A DNA stretch of 64,000 nucleotides from Anabaena sp. UHCC 0204. GTDB lineage: Bacteria > Cyanobacteriota > Cyanobacteriia > Cyanobacteriales > Nostocaceae. Positions 17,769 through 27,264 of the stretch are shown piece after piece. The stretch is from the NCBI RefSeq assembly GCF_009711975.1, contig NZ_VIKW01000001.1, positions 9,980 through 73,979 of the forward strand. The letters are read 5' to 3'. The translations under genes were made by a program, and so were the position numbers. Position 1 is the stretch's first letter. Each line of letters begins with the position of its first letter. The notes beneath the pieces were generated by a model. It was not told the DNA's origin, ran no database searches, and saw only the letters and a program-made list of their open reading frames with translations.

Positions 17769-18521
17769 ATGTCTGATATTTTTGATGCTGTCTGGTTAAG
17801 TTCTAGTCCGGCTTTAGCAAGGTTTGATCAACCATTATTAAAATACTTATCTAAGTATATGAAGATTGCTCAATGGGAGTACCATCAAGATAAAGATGAA
17901 GGTAGTTCTCTAGATGAAGCGGTTGATTTACTCAATGAATTTTTGACACCTTGCACTGATTCTATCCATTTAATTGGTCATAGTTCTGGTGGTGTAATTG
18001 CTTTAGATTTTGCTCGTCGCTATCCCGAAAAAGTGCGATCGCTAACTTTATTATCTGTGTCTTCTCAACCTGCACATACTTGGCACACTCACTATTATGT
18101 CCAAAGAGATTTATTTACTATTAGTCGTGAACAAATATTAGCAAATAGTGTCCGCAATCTCTTTGGAAAACAACCTTATGATATTACTAAAAAGCTGATG
18201 ACAGCTTTAGATAAAGATTTAGATCAAACCCCCTTGTCACATTCTCTATTCAAGTTGGTTGATTTGCCTAAAGGTGGAGTTTCTATGCCGATGATGGTAT
18301 GTGGTAGTAAAGATGATTCCATTGTTGATTCACCTGCATTACACAACTGGTTAAAATATTTTAAACCGGAAGATCATCTTTGGGAATATCCTCAAGGACA
18401 TCATTTCTTTCATTATTTCTATCCTCAACCAGTCGGGGAACAAATATTGAGTTTTTGGCAACTTCATCATTTACAACCAATGATGGTATCTCAACTTATG
18501 TCCCAAAATTTATACAATTAA
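17769..18521 (+). CDS. Alpha/beta hydrolase fold protein
   Basis: 250 residues from the ATG at 17769 (a GTG 12 bp upstream is also possible). The nucleophile elbow is GHSSG (70-74, Ser72). The acid is probably in CGSKDDSIVD and the His in QGHHFFHYF near the end. The pattern ARRYPEKVRSLTLLSVSS is typical of the hydrolase/peroxidase group. It lies 92 bp after flavodoxin and may be read with it. The substrate is unknown; GHSSG in place of the common GxSxG with other residues is not itself diagnostic. Confidence 0.83.
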   Translation: MSDIFDAVWLSSSPALARFDQPLLKYLSKYMKIAQWEYHQDKDEGSSLDEAVDLLNEFLTPCTDSIHLIGHSSGGVIALDFARRYPEKVRSLTLLSVSSQPAHTWHTHYYVQRDLFTISREQILANSVRNLFGKQPYDITKKLMTALDKDLDQTPLSHSLFKLVDLPKGGVSMPMMVCGSKDDSIVDSPALHNWLKYFKPEDHLWEYPQGHHFFHYFYPQPVGEQILSFWQLHHLQPMMVSQLMSQNLYN

Positions 18522-19144
18522 CTGAAGCCTGAATTATTACTTTTTTAGGGGCATATATAGGACTCCTATTCACTTTTTTTCGGCGACAAAATTACCTATT
18601 GTCGCCCATTTTCCGTTGCGATATTTATCTTAATTATTAATTGTTAAGGTTATACCGTAACAGTATAAGTAGGTGAACCAAAAAATTTAAAGGTATGTGA
18701 AGAAAAGTAAAATCGCCCAAAACTCTCTTCCTGTTCCCTGTTCCCTGTTCCCTGTTCCCTGTTCCCTGTTCCCTGTTCCCTTTTAAAAAACTACAGTTCT
18801 CAACTTGGACTAGGTTTAGTTGAATATTTGACTGGGCAATTATGAGCATTTGGTGATATGGCGCGGTAGGATGGATAATATCGCTAAGACTTGCAACCAT
18901 AACTTACAAGTATTCAAAAGACAAGCAACACCTAAGAGTTTTACCATCTGCTATCACGGTAGAATTACGCCTATATTTACGTTGAAATAGGAAAATAGCT
19001 GGCTTTTCTAGCGGTAGTTTGACTAGTTAGCATTAAATATAGTTACTCAAGGCGCTTTCTGAGAATGAAAAATAGCCTGTAGTCAGATACTAACACCTGC
19101 TGTAATCAATCCTTCGATATTCGCAAGGTGACTAATTTGCTGAT
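18522..19144. other. Gene-free spacer with hairpin and heptamer array
   Basis: 623 bp. A perfect 8-bp inverted repeat GGCGACAA / TTGTCGCC lies at 18582-18606, 60 bp after the hydrolase stop. The heptamer array at 18731-18780 follows. The remaining ~360 bp shows no coding pattern that I can support; it must contain the promoter of the DUF502 gene. Confidence 0.6.
18731..18780. repeat. Heptamer short tandem repeat, 7 copies of CTGTTCC
   Basis: Seven exact CTGTTCC units plus one base. It is the longest STRR array of the window, and the same unit occurs three times at 8772-8792. An open frame across it on the minus strand is an artefact of the 7-bp period. Confidence 0.95.
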
Positions 19145-19906
19145 ATGGATAATAATCACAACAGTGTTACTCAACTAAACAAGGAGAATCGGGATTTGGT
19201 AATGGAGCGGTTGAAACAGGACTTAAAAAATGATCTGATTGCTGGTTTGTTGGTGGTAATTCCCCTCGCAACCACAATCTGGTTAACGATTACCATAGCT
19301 ACCTGGGTAATCAACTTTCTTACCCAAGTTCCTAAACAACTCAATCCCTTTGATGGCTTAAACCCAATTCTAGTAAATATACTTAATCTTTTTGTGGGAC
19401 TAGCCGTACCACTACTAAGTATTCTTGTGATTGGGTTAATGGCCAGAAATATTGCAGGGCGGTGGTTATTAGATGTTGGCGAACGGCTATTACAGGCGAT
19501 TCCTTTAGCAGGACAAGTATATAAAACCCTCAAGCAGCTATTAGAAACACTCCTAAAAGATTCTAATGGTAAATTTCGCCGTGTAGTCTTAGTAGAATAT
19601 CCTCGTCAGGGAATTTGGGCGATCGCTTTTGTCACAGGAGCAATTAGTAATGAAATCCAAAATCAAATGTCACGCCCCGTCATCAGCCTATTTATCCCCA
19701 CCACTCCCAACCCGACAACAGGATGGTATGCAGTAGTACCAGAAGAGGATGTAATCAACCTCTCTATCTCCGTTGAAGATGCTTTTAAAATAGTTGTATC
19801 GGGTGGTATAGTTGCCCCCAATATCCAGCCATCTCACCTAACTGCACTGACAGCCGCATCACCTCTAGAAATAAAACAACAGGTGATTTCAGCAGAAGAA
19901 ATTTGA
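19145..19906 (+). CDS. DUF502 family membrane protein
   Basis: 253 residues. Two membrane segments are visible (LIAGLLVVIPLATTIWLTI and PLLSILVIGLMARN), followed by the DUF502 signature (RLLQAIPLAGQVYKTLKQL) and VVLVEYPRQGIWAIAFVTG, then a soluble C-terminal domain (FIPTTPNPTTGWYAVVPEED). The function is not established; plant homologues are LCV/COV-like proteins. It is followed after 87 bp by nusB and then ftsY, an arrangement seen in other cyanobacteria as far as I recall, so these probably form one transcription unit. Confidence 0.88.
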   Translation: MDNNHNSVTQLNKENRDLVMERLKQDLKNDLIAGLLVVIPLATTIWLTITIATWVINFLTQVPKQLNPFDGLNPILVNILNLFVGLAVPLLSILVIGLMARNIAGRWLLDVGERLLQAIPLAGQVYKTLKQLLETLLKDSNGKFRRVVLVEYPRQGIWAIAFVTGAISNEIQNQMSRPVISLFIPTTPNPTTGWYAVVPEEDVINLSISVEDAFKIVVSGGIVAPNIQPSHLTALTAASPLEIKQQVISAEEI

Positions 19907-19993
19907 CACAAATGTAGCAAAGTAATCAAGAAATAGATAAGCTAATTGTCTAACTGTGCCAGAACTCACATATTTATCATTATCCCCAACTGT

Positions 19994-20635
19994 ATGCAAC
20001 GTCGTAAACCCCAACAAATAGCCCGTGAATTGGCACTGTTAGCCTTGAGCCAGTTACCAATAAACCCTAAAAAACTAGAGACACTATCAGACGAGCAATT
20101 AGTATCTAAACTAGTCTTGGGTGCAGTCCGTACCCTCACCTTAGAAGTACAGGATACATTGAATAATGCCGCTGGAGAACTGCAACGGAGTAATGATCGC
20201 CTATTGACAAGCGAAACTAGAGCCGCTGACTTGAATACAGCTAGAACCATGCTCAAAGAGGCGATCTCCTACACCCAAACAGCAATCAATCAATTAGGTA
20301 CATCCGTTGATTTTCCGGAACTAATTCAGTTAGCTAATCAAGATAAAGAAGTTCGCAATTACGCCAAAGCAATTATTATTACCGTCAACGAAAACCGTCA
20401 AGCGATCGAACAATTTATATCTGAAGCCTTAGTAGATTGGCAAGTGACTCGTTTAGCCCAAATTGACAAAGATATCCTGCAAATAGCTGCCGCTGAAATG
20501 AGATATATGCAAGTTCCCCACAGCATCGCCATTAATGAAGCTGTAGAGTTAGCTAAACGCTATAGTGGGGAAGATGGGCATCGTTTTATTAATGGTGTTC
20601 TCCGTCGAGTTAGTGAACACAAACAAACTGTTTAA
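19994..20635 (+). CDS. nusB: Transcription antitermination factor NusB
   Basis: 213 residues from the ATG at 19994 ([20 protein letters not shown]); the frame is open 48 bp further upstream to a TTG but the extension is unlike the family. The NusB fold is recognisable, with a long cyanobacterial insertion between the N-terminal helix and the core. The core ends with [43 protein letters not shown], the diagnostic C-terminal part. NusB with NusE binds boxA in rRNA leaders and supports antitermination. ftsY follows after 109 bp. Confidence 0.94.
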   Translation: MQRRKPQQIARELALLALSQLPINPKKLETLSDEQLVSKLVLGAVRTLTLEVQDTLNNAAGELQRSNDRLLTSETRAADLNTARTMLKEAISYTQTAINQLGTSVDFPELIQLANQDKEVRNYAKAIIITVNENRQAIEQFISEALVDWQVTRLAQIDKDILQIAAAEMRYMQVPHSIAINEAVELAKRYSGEDGHRFINGVLRRVSEHKQTV

Positions 20636-20744
20636 ATTGGTGATTGGTGATTGGTGACTTGCCCTGAGCGTAGCCGAAGGGTTGGTCACTGGTCTCTAAC
20701 TTCTGACTGATAATTAAATTCTTATCTAAAATAAACTACAAACA

Positions 20745-22229
20745 ATGGCTTTTAATTGGTTTCGTCGTCCAAATAATGAATCTGCTGAACTTCCTACTCC
20801 CGAAACTCAAGAGGAAACACCCGCAGTAGAAGCAACTCAGCCAGAAACAACAGCACCAGACACGGCTGATTTATTGGCATTTGCCAAAGCTGCTTATAAG
20901 AATATTCAGGAAAAACAACAAATTGAGACAGAAGCACCTGTAAGTGTTGAGGAAGATACTACTACAGCAGAAATAGTAGAAACTGGAGTTGAGGAAGTAA
21001 CTGCACTGGAAGAAACAGAAACACCAGCCGCAGAAATTACTGAAGATATCCTGAGTGAATCACAACCAGAAATAGAAACAGCTAATTTATCTTTTTTAGA
21101 ACGAGCGGCGGCGGAAAGAGAAGCCAAACAAGAGAAATTAATCGCTAGTGCGATCGCCACGGATGTTCCAGAGACACCGATAACAACGACAATAGAACCA
21201 GAAGTAGAAATTCCGGAACTGGTATTTGATGATGGGTTTAGGTGGTCAGCAGAGGTTTTAGCCGCCCAAGGCAGAAAAGCCGAAGATATTTCCATAGAAG
21301 AAATTACTTGGTTGAAAAAACTTCGTCAAGGTTTAGATAAAACTCGGCGGAATATTCTCAATCAACTGAAATCAATTGTTGGTCAAGGTCCTCTTAATCA
21401 AGAGGCTGTCAACGAAATTGAATCTGTGCTGCTACAAGCAGATGTAGGGGTAGAAGCAACAGACTATATTATTAGTGCTTTACAAAAAAAATTACTCGCA
21501 GAAGTAACTCCACCAGAACAGGCGATCGCCTATCTCAAAGAAATTCTGAGAGAAATGCTAGATGCACCATTGCAAAACAACTCAAAACCTAGTTTTGCAC
21601 CAGAAAAAGACAGCCTCACCATTTGGTTAATTACCGGAGTTAACGGGGCTGGAAAAACTACCACCATTGGGAAAATTTCCCACCTGGCGCAAAAATCTGG
21701 TTATAAATGCTTAATTGGTGCGGCTGATACCTTCCGGGCGGCCGCGGTAGAACAAGTGAAAGTTTGGGGAAATAGAAGCGGTGTAGAAGTAATCGCCAAT
21801 CCAGGGAAAAACACAGATCCAGCCGCAGTAGTATTTGATGCGATCGCTGCTGCCCAATCTAGAGAAACCGAACTGTTATTAATAGATACGGCTGGAAGAC
21901 TGCAAAACAAAAAAAACCTCATGGACGAACTCAGCAAAATTCGCAGAATCATTGACAAAAAAGCCCCTAATGCCCGCGTTGAATCCCTTTTAGTGCTAGA
22001 TGCGACTCTAGGACAAAATGGCCTGCGACAAGCTGAAGTATTTTCCCAAGCAGCCCAACTCAGCGGCGTTGTCTTAACCAAATTAGACGGAACAGCCAAA
22101 GGAGGCGTAGCCCTCGCCGTCGTCCAACAGCTAGGCTTACCAATTCGTTTTATTGGTGCTGGTGAAGGAATTGAAGACTTGCGTCCATTCTCTAGTTATG
22201 AGTTTGTAGAAGCACTATTGAGTAGTTAG
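20745..22229 (+). CDS. ftsY: Signal recognition particle receptor FtsY
   Basis: 494 residues. The first ~165 residues are very acidic (Glu/Thr/Ala-rich A domain, membrane targeting). The NG domain follows, with P-loop GVNGAGKTT from residue 298, DTFRAAAVEQ, LLIDTAGRLQ, and VVLTKLDGTAKGG. It docks SRP-ribosome complexes to the membrane translocon as a GTPase. The last residues RPFSSYEFVEALL match other FtsY proteins. The repetitive Glu/Thr codons of the A domain create long minus-strand shadow frames that are not genes. Confidence 0.97.
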   Translation: MAFNWFRRPNNESAELPTPETQEETPAVEATQPETTAPDTADLLAFAKAAYKNIQEKQQIETEAPVSVEEDTTTAEIVETGVEEVTALEETETPAAEITEDILSESQPEIETANLSFLERAAAEREAKQEKLIASAIATDVPETPITTTIEPEVEIPELVFDDGFRWSAEVLAAQGRKAEDISIEEITWLKKLRQGLDKTRRNILNQLKSIVGQGPLNQEAVNEIESVLLQADVGVEATDYIISALQKKLLAEVTPPEQAIAYLKEILREMLDAPLQNNSKPSFAPEKDSLTIWLITGVNGAGKTTTIGKISHLAQKSGYKCLIGAADTFRAAAVEQVKVWGNRSGVEVIANPGKNTDPAAVVFDAIAAAQSRETELLLIDTAGRLQNKKNLMDELSKIRRIIDKKAPNARVESLLVLDATLGQNGLRQAEVFSQAAQLSGVVLTKLDGTAKGGVALAVVQQLGLPIRFIGAGEGIEDLRPFSSYEFVEALLSS

Positions 22230-23274
22230 CACCCAGACTGAGTTCAAAATTCAAAAAATTCATACAACAGGAGTCGGAGGGGCGAAGCATTTGGGCGATA
22301 AATTATCGGTTTTTTCCCAGTAGGGGCGAAGCATTCGGGCGACAAATTTTCGGTTTTTCCCCAAGTTTATTTTCCGAATGCTTCGCCCTTACACTTTTCC
22401 GAATGCTGATGCTTCCAGTCCCGTCAGGGATACGCCCTTACACTGAATGCTGATGCTTCCAGCACGCTTCGCGAACGCTCCTACTTGGACAAAAATGGAT
22501 AATTTCTATAGTCAATAAACCTGTAAAGCTGATGGAATCAGGCTTTGAGAATCTCAAATCTCAAATTTCAACCCCAAAATGGTAGATTTCATCCTTCTGC
22601 TTTAAGATATTTTCACAAAAAATGGGGAATTTTTACATAAAAGAAATCTATCTAAGGAAACATTTCGAGAATTTATGGTATATAGGTTAAATGTTTGCAG
22701 CTAAAATTTGCACATTTTTGATTAAAAGCATGATTACAACTCTGTTTTTACCAAAACCCTATCAACTCAAAAACCAGATGGTGTTTGGTTTGATCATTAC
22801 TAATACAGCAGAATTCACCCCATCAGTAGAGATGTTCCACCAAAACGTCTGTACAAGAAGCAGGAGTGAAAGTCGGTTGATGCTGAACTTTTGATTTTCA
22901 GTTTGTATCTTCTGCACTTGCAACCTGCTGTATCTATTCTCTAAGTTATAGAGGTAATTTTGTTGAGGACAAACTTTTATTTCTCAAGATATATGAATGG
23001 CTAATTCAGTTATGAAAAAATTGGAGGCTGCTAATTAATCATAAAAATCACTGATTGCCAAAGATTTATTTTTGACAACTCAGAAAATTCATTATCATTG
23101 AGAATCAACCCCAAAAATTTTTGTCAGCAAATATAATACTTGAAAAAATCCGTTCCCTAGTTCTGATACTCTTGCTAAAATAACGAATTTCGTTCAATAT
23201 GATCTAACAATTTATCAAGAAAGAGTATTTATAGAGAACTACAAATTTGCTATTCTCAACTGCAATATTAACCT
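22230..23274. other. Long gene-free spacer with composite dispersed repeats
   Basis: 1045 bp. The first ~270 bp is repeat DNA (see 22270-22490). The remainder is AT-rich with no supported gene; a 67-codon open frame at 22691-22894 has no ribosome-binding site or family resemblance. The promoter of the GAF/SpoIIE phosphatase gene should lie in the last few hundred bases. Confidence 0.6.
22270..22490. repeat. Composite repeat block built from GGGGCGAAGCATTCGG units
   Basis: Two direct copies of GGGGCGAAGCATT(C/T)GGGCGA followed by AAATT(A/T)TCGGTTTTT (about 22273 and 22322) are followed by inverted CCGAATGCTTCGCCCTTACAC at about 22377 and two more GAATGCTGATGCTTCCAG units (about 22403 and 22447). 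The last run into a CGCTTCGCGAACGCTCC module. The block can fold into nested hairpins. Confidence 0.75.
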
Positions 23275-24660
23275 GTGTCCCAATTTCCCCCTCATCCTAC
23301 TGATAGCAATAACAGTGCCACAACAGATGTCACTCCTGTGGTGGCGCTAAAAGAACTTGTGGCCAGGCTGCATCGAGAACAAAATAAAATTCAAGACTTG
23401 CTGAGTTCTTTGGGATTTGCCCTCAGAAGTTTTAATAATTTAAATCAGTTTTTGGAACTGATTCCCCTAATGGCTACAAGGGTTACAGATGCAGAAGGTA
23501 GCGCACTTTTTCTTTATAAACCCAACGGACAAATTAGATTAGAACAACTACATTGGCAAGATAGTCAGCAAAGAAAAAATATTAGAAAAGCCCTAGAAAA
23601 CGCTAGTAGTCAAATTACCCTTTTACCTAATTCCTTTCCCCCAGCTATATCCACAGGAATTTTAGATGATCAAATGCACCGTTGTTTGGGTCCAGATGTG
23701 CAAATATTTGGAACAGCTATTTTAGTCAAACATACAGAACGGGGTTGGTTGTATGTTTTAAGTCGTGATCCAGAATATAGTTGGACAGAAACTAGACAAA
23801 AATTAGTGCGGTTAGTAGCGGATCAAACAGCAGTTGCAATTGAAAATGATGAACTTGCTGTAGAACTCAGAAAAAAAGAACGTTTAGATCAAGAGTTAGA
23901 AATTGGTGCGGAAATTCAACGCCGACTTTTACCGCGTCAATGTCCAAATATTCCTGGTTTATCTTTAGCAGCACGTTGTAAACCCGCTAATCGTGTGGGT
24001 GGTGATTACTATGATTTTATTCCTACTAGTCAAAACCAGTTAAAATCTCACCTCCAAGAATCTACAGAAAATGCTAGTTGGGGTTTGGTAATTGGGGATG
24101 TTATGGGTAAAGGTGTTCCCGCAGGTTTGATTATGACCATGTTGCGGGGAATGTTGCGAGGTGAAGTATTACACGGTAACTCTCCAGCCGGAATTTTACA
24201 AAATTTGAATCGCGTTATGTATGCGGATTTGGAAAATTCCCACCGTTTTGTAACTATGTTTTATTCAGAATATGACCCGCAAACGCGGATTTTATCTTAT
24301 AGTAATGCAGCCCATAATCCGCCTTTATGGTGGCACGCAGCGACAAAAAGTGTCACCCGTTTGGATACATTGGGAATGTTAATTGGTTTAGATGCTAATA
24401 GTGAATATGAAGATGCTCAGGCACAGTTAGAATCTGGGGATACAGTTATTTATTATACAGATGGTTTAACGGAAGCGGCAGCGGCTGGAGGCGATCGCTT
24501 TGATGAAGATAATTTTGTTACATCCTTCAGAACAGCTTGTAAGTATTGCAATACTCCCCAGGAAATTGTGGAATATCTATTTGATCAAGTTGAGCAATTC
24601 ATCGGTTCTGATAGGCAAAATACCGATGATATGACGTTGGTGGTTTTGCAGATTTTGTGA
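23275..24660 (+). CDS. GAF domain and PP2C-type (SpoIIE/RsbU) serine phosphatase
   Basis: 461 residues from a GTG at 23275. Residues ~45-200 form a GAF-like sensor (ATRVTDAEGSALFLY, VRLVADQTAVAIEND). A coiled linker leads into the SpoIIE phosphatase domain: EIQRRLLPRQ, RVGGDYYDF (metal-binding Asp), GDVMGKGVPAGLIM, SNAAHNPPLWW, YYTDGLTEAA and DDMTLVVL. Such RsbU-like enzymes dephosphorylate anti-sigma-antagonist (STAS) proteins in partner-switching pathways. No STAS or kinase gene is adjacent. It ends 4 bp before the convergent DUF29 stop codon. Confidence 0.92.
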   Translation: MSQFPPHPTDSNNSATTDVTPVVALKELVARLHREQNKIQDLLSSLGFALRSFNNLNQFLELIPLMATRVTDAEGSALFLYKPNGQIRLEQLHWQDSQQRKNIRKALENASSQITLLPNSFPPAISTGILDDQMHRCLGPDVQIFGTAILVKHTERGWLYVLSRDPEYSWTETRQKLVRLVADQTAVAIENDELAVELRKKERLDQELEIGAEIQRRLLPRQCPNIPGLSLAARCKPANRVGGDYYDFIPTSQNQLKSHLQESTENASWGLVIGDVMGKGVPAGLIMTMLRGMLRGEVLHGNSPAGILQNLNRVMYADLENSHRFVTMFYSEYDPQTRILSYSNAAHNPPLWWHAATKSVTRLDTLGMLIGLDANSEYEDAQAQLESGDTVIYYTDGLTEAAAAGGDRFDEDNFVTSFRTACKYCNTPQEIVEYLFDQVEQFIGSDRQNTDDMTLVVLQIL

Positions 24661-24664
24661 TGGT

Positions 24665-25114
24665 TTATGGCAAAAATTCTATGTCCAGAATTTGAGTCAC
24701 AGTGTAAGGTAAATCTGTTGGAAAGGTACTTTGGTTAATTCCAGTTTCGTTACTTGCGAGTTTTTTTCCTCTGCGGTAACACTCAACTAAAACTTCTTCT
24801 AGATAAGGGTTAAGACTGGGACTATCTTGGAGTAAATCTTCAATACGGTTTCTTTGTTCTGCGATCGTATTTTGCCAAGAGCTACTTCGCAAATTAGGCT
24901 GATATTGCCATTTTAGCAAATGCTGTAACAATACCTCCAATCGGCTTTTTAACTCTCGTCGCTCTGACCTTCCCAAGCTTTCAATCTCCTCAACAACGGC
25001 TTCCCAATCTACCCCTTCCCATTTCCCAGCACGAATTAATTCAGCCGTTTGCTGTGTCCATGCTACAAAATCAGTATCATACAACTGGATTGCTGTCTTG
25101 GAAATAGAAACCAT
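24665..25114 (-). CDS. DUF29 family protein
   Basis: 149 residues with the DUF29 pattern: YDTDFVAWTQQTAELIRAGK near the start, DWEAVVEEIESLGRSERREL, LLQHLLKWQYQP, and SWQNTIAEQRNRIEDLL. DUF29 proteins are small helical proteins abundant in cyanobacteria and often multi-copy; no function is established. It is convergent with the phosphatase gene and marks the left edge of the accessory stretch 24.7-29.4 kb. Confidence 0.9.
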   Translation of the reverse strand: MVSISKTAIQLYDTDFVAWTQQTAELIRAGKWEGVDWEAVVEEIESLGRSERRELKSRLEVLLQHLLKWQYQPNLRSSSWQNTIAEQRNRIEDLLQDSPSLNPYLEEVLVECYRRGKKLASNETGINQSTFPTDLPYTVTQILDIEFLP

Positions 25115-25297
25115 GATATTTTTGCAATCTTGTTTGGATGGGTTATTAATAATCTTATTTTAACTCTAAGTCTGTAGAAAATAGATGTACGCAGATGAAC
25201 TTGGATAACTTGGTGTGCAGTTGCGTATATTTGCGGTTTTGTTTTGAGACATTAAAATATAAACTGGCAATCAAAAATCTATTCAAAAATTAGGACT

Positions 25298-26224
25298 ATG
25301 GGATTTATCGACGCAATTTTTGGAGGGTTTGGATCTTTTGTTATCAAGGGAATCAACACAGCTCATCAACTAGCAAAAAATTATATTGCTAGACTTGTTG
25401 ATGAGGCTTTAAAAGAGAGAGTTGTAGAAAACCAGTCTGCATCAAATCCAACTTCTGTTACTGTCAATGTTTACAATGTTCAAAAGGTTCAAAATGATAT
25501 CAAAAACATTGACCTTGAGCAAACAGAGATTGAGAAAAAGCGGGCGCATGATGGTTCTCTCAACTTAAGTGATAGAGAGAAATTAGAAGAACTCAAAAAG
25601 CAAGGTGAAGATAAATTTGAGCAGTGGCAAAAGGCTAAAACTCAGGAAGTTGTCACTGAACAGGCAAAAAATCCTGATTCCTATGAAACATCATTCTTGA
25701 ATAATGATAAGGTTCATCTACTTCAGTTTCAGATGGGGCAAGTTGTCTTAGAAAAACGATGTGTGTGCGGTAGACCAATGATTTTACAGCATAGAAATCG
25801 CGCTGACGGTAGTATATTTCTATTGGGTGATTTTTTTTGGTCATGTGTTGGTTATTACAATAATCAATGTAGAGGTACACAGTCATTTCAGACGCAAGAT
25901 ATCGGGCTATTGCACAAAGCAAATATACTTGAACTTCAGTTATCAAATACCGAACTCAGTCAAAGTTTTACACGTCCATTAATTCAAACGACCGTTGTTC
26001 GTCTTAGACAACATTTAAGAGAGGAAGATAAGGATATACTCTGTCCAATACATCATGTACCTATGATTTTGCGAGAAAAAGACAAATCTAACCACTCAAA
26101 CATTGTTCTAGATATGTTTTATCTAAAATGCCCACATTTTCAATGTCAGCAGATGGTGAAGTTGAAATCACTTGCACAAATTGCAGCATTTTTACATCGG
26201 AAAGAAGAACGTGGAATCTTTTAA
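25298..26224 (+). CDS. Unknown protein with a coiled-coil centre and two Cys-rich (zinc-ribbon-like) units
   Basis: 308 residues, ATG preceded by TAGGA. The N-terminus (1-30) is hydrophobic to amphipathic. Residues ~65-125 are highly charged and probably coiled coil (NIDLEQTEIEKKRA, KLEELKKQGEDKFEQW). Two repeated Cys units follow: RCVCGRPMIL...FFWSCVGY...QCRG and ILCPIHHVPMIL...FYLKCPHFQC. The shared PMIL and spacing suggest a duplicated zinc ribbon like those of topoisomerase tails. I do not recognise the family. It lies 53 bp upstream of the rolling-circle Rep gene and is probably read with it, suggesting a replication or plasmid accessory role; that is inference. Confidence 0.7.
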   Translation: MGFIDAIFGGFGSFVIKGINTAHQLAKNYIARLVDEALKERVVENQSASNPTSVTVNVYNVQKVQNDIKNIDLEQTEIEKKRAHDGSLNLSDREKLEELKKQGEDKFEQWQKAKTQEVVTEQAKNPDSYETSFLNNDKVHLLQFQMGQVVLEKRCVCGRPMILQHRNRADGSIFLLGDFFWSCVGYYNNQCRGTQSFQTQDIGLLHKANILELQLSNTELSQSFTRPLIQTTVVRLRQHLREEDKDILCPIHHVPMILREKDKSNHSNIVLDMFYLKCPHFQCQQMVKLKSLAQIAAFLHRKEERGIF

Positions 26225-26277
26225 TAACTGCAAGTTAAGCATTTTCTAAACTTATCAAAAAGCCATTCAGTAAATTT

Positions 26278-27258
26278 GTGTCTACTCCAAAATCAGATAA
26301 AAGCTGTAATTTTTCTCCTCCCAAAAAATATCAACAAATTCAAAATACACCAAATTTAACAGATGTTGATCCTAAAGGTAAAACTTGGGAAAAACATCGA
26401 ATTAATGCTGATAAAGTTGCTGAATATTACGCAAAATCAGATAATGACAGTTTTAATGCGTATGCTTGGCGGGTGAAAAGCTGTTCTGAGTGGCTAGAGT
26501 TTCGTTTAATTCCAGAAGAATCAGCAGATATTCTCAAGTTAAAATTAACAAATGCGAGATTCTGTCGAGTGCGTCACTGTCCGGTTTGTCAGTGGAGACG
26601 TTCTATGATGTGGAAAGCAAAAGCTTATCAGATTCTCCCTCAAGTTGTCACAGATTACCCTAAATACCGTTGGTTGTTTATCACTCTGACGGTAAGAAAT
26701 TGCAACATTGAAGAACTCAGAGAAACCTTAGATGAAATAAACAAAGCTTTTAAACGTTTATCCGAGTTGAAAGCTTGGCCAGCTAAAGGTTGGGTAAAGT
26801 CTATAGAAGTCACCAAAGGTAAAGATGGAATATCAGCACACCCGCATATACACTTTTTAGCGATGGTACAGCCTTCATATTTCAGTCATGGCTATATTTC
26901 TCAAGCTAAATGGGTATCATTATGGCAGCAGTGTTTAAGGGTTAATTATCAGCCAGTAGTTGATGTCAGAGCGATCAAAAAACATCATGATCCAAAGGTG
27001 GTAATTCCTGAAATTCTGAAATATCAGGTAAAAGAGTCTGATTTATTGGATGATAGGGAATGGTTTCTAGAGTTAACCCGTCAACTACACAAAACTAGAG
27101 CGATCGCAGTTGGGGGAGTTCTCAGACATTATATGCGAGAATTAGAAGAGAAAAATCAAGACCTCATTGGTGAGAGTGAAGAGATAGATGAGGTTGAAGA
27201 TAATAGTATATATTTCGGATGGAATAGAAGATTACATAAGTACATAATAGAGGGATAA
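26278..27258 (+). CDS. Rolling-circle replication initiator (Rep_1-like HUH endonuclease)
   Basis: 326 residues from a GTG at 26278. A Cys pair region (CRVRHCPVCQWRRS) typical of pUB110/pC194-type Rep proteins is followed by WLFITLTVRN (motif 1), the HUH metal-binding motif HPHIHFL (188-192), and the candidate catalytic Tyr249 in EILKYQVKESD (motif 3). All three motifs of an active nickase are present. Such proteins nick the double-strand origin of small plasmids. In a chromosome-like setting this suggests an integrated or domesticated plasmid. The partner gene is directly upstream; a convergent small frame lies 6 bp downstream. Confidence 0.88.
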   Translation: MSTPKSDKSCNFSPPKKYQQIQNTPNLTDVDPKGKTWEKHRINADKVAEYYAKSDNDSFNAYAWRVKSCSEWLEFRLIPEESADILKLKLTNARFCRVRHCPVCQWRRSMMWKAKAYQILPQVVTDYPKYRWLFITLTVRNCNIEELRETLDEINKAFKRLSELKAWPAKGWVKSIEVTKGKDGISAHPHIHFLAMVQPSYFSHGYISQAKWVSLWQQCLRVNYQPVVDVRAIKKHHDPKVVIPEILKYQVKESDLLDDREWFLELTRQLHKTRAIAVGGVLRHYMRELEEKNQDLIGESEEIDEVEDNSIYFGWNRRLHKYIIEG

Positions 27259-27264
27259 CTAAGA

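Noticed and set aside
18731-18780. Heptamer array considered as a CRISPR-like repeat
   Set aside because: Units are contiguous, seven bases long and without spacers; it is a simple STRR array.
18637-18900. Open frame of 87 codons on the minus strand
   Set aside because: It runs through the CTGTTCC heptamer array, which is free of stop codons by period; the product is a GNREQGT repeat with no family resemblance.
20906-21295. Long minus-strand frame inside ftsY
   Set aside because: Shadow of the acidic low-complexity A domain; the Ser/Val-rich product reflects reversed Glu/Thr codons.
22691-22894. Open frame of 67 codons on the plus strand
   Set aside because: No ribosome-binding site, no recognisable pattern, and it lies in a long repeat-containing spacer.
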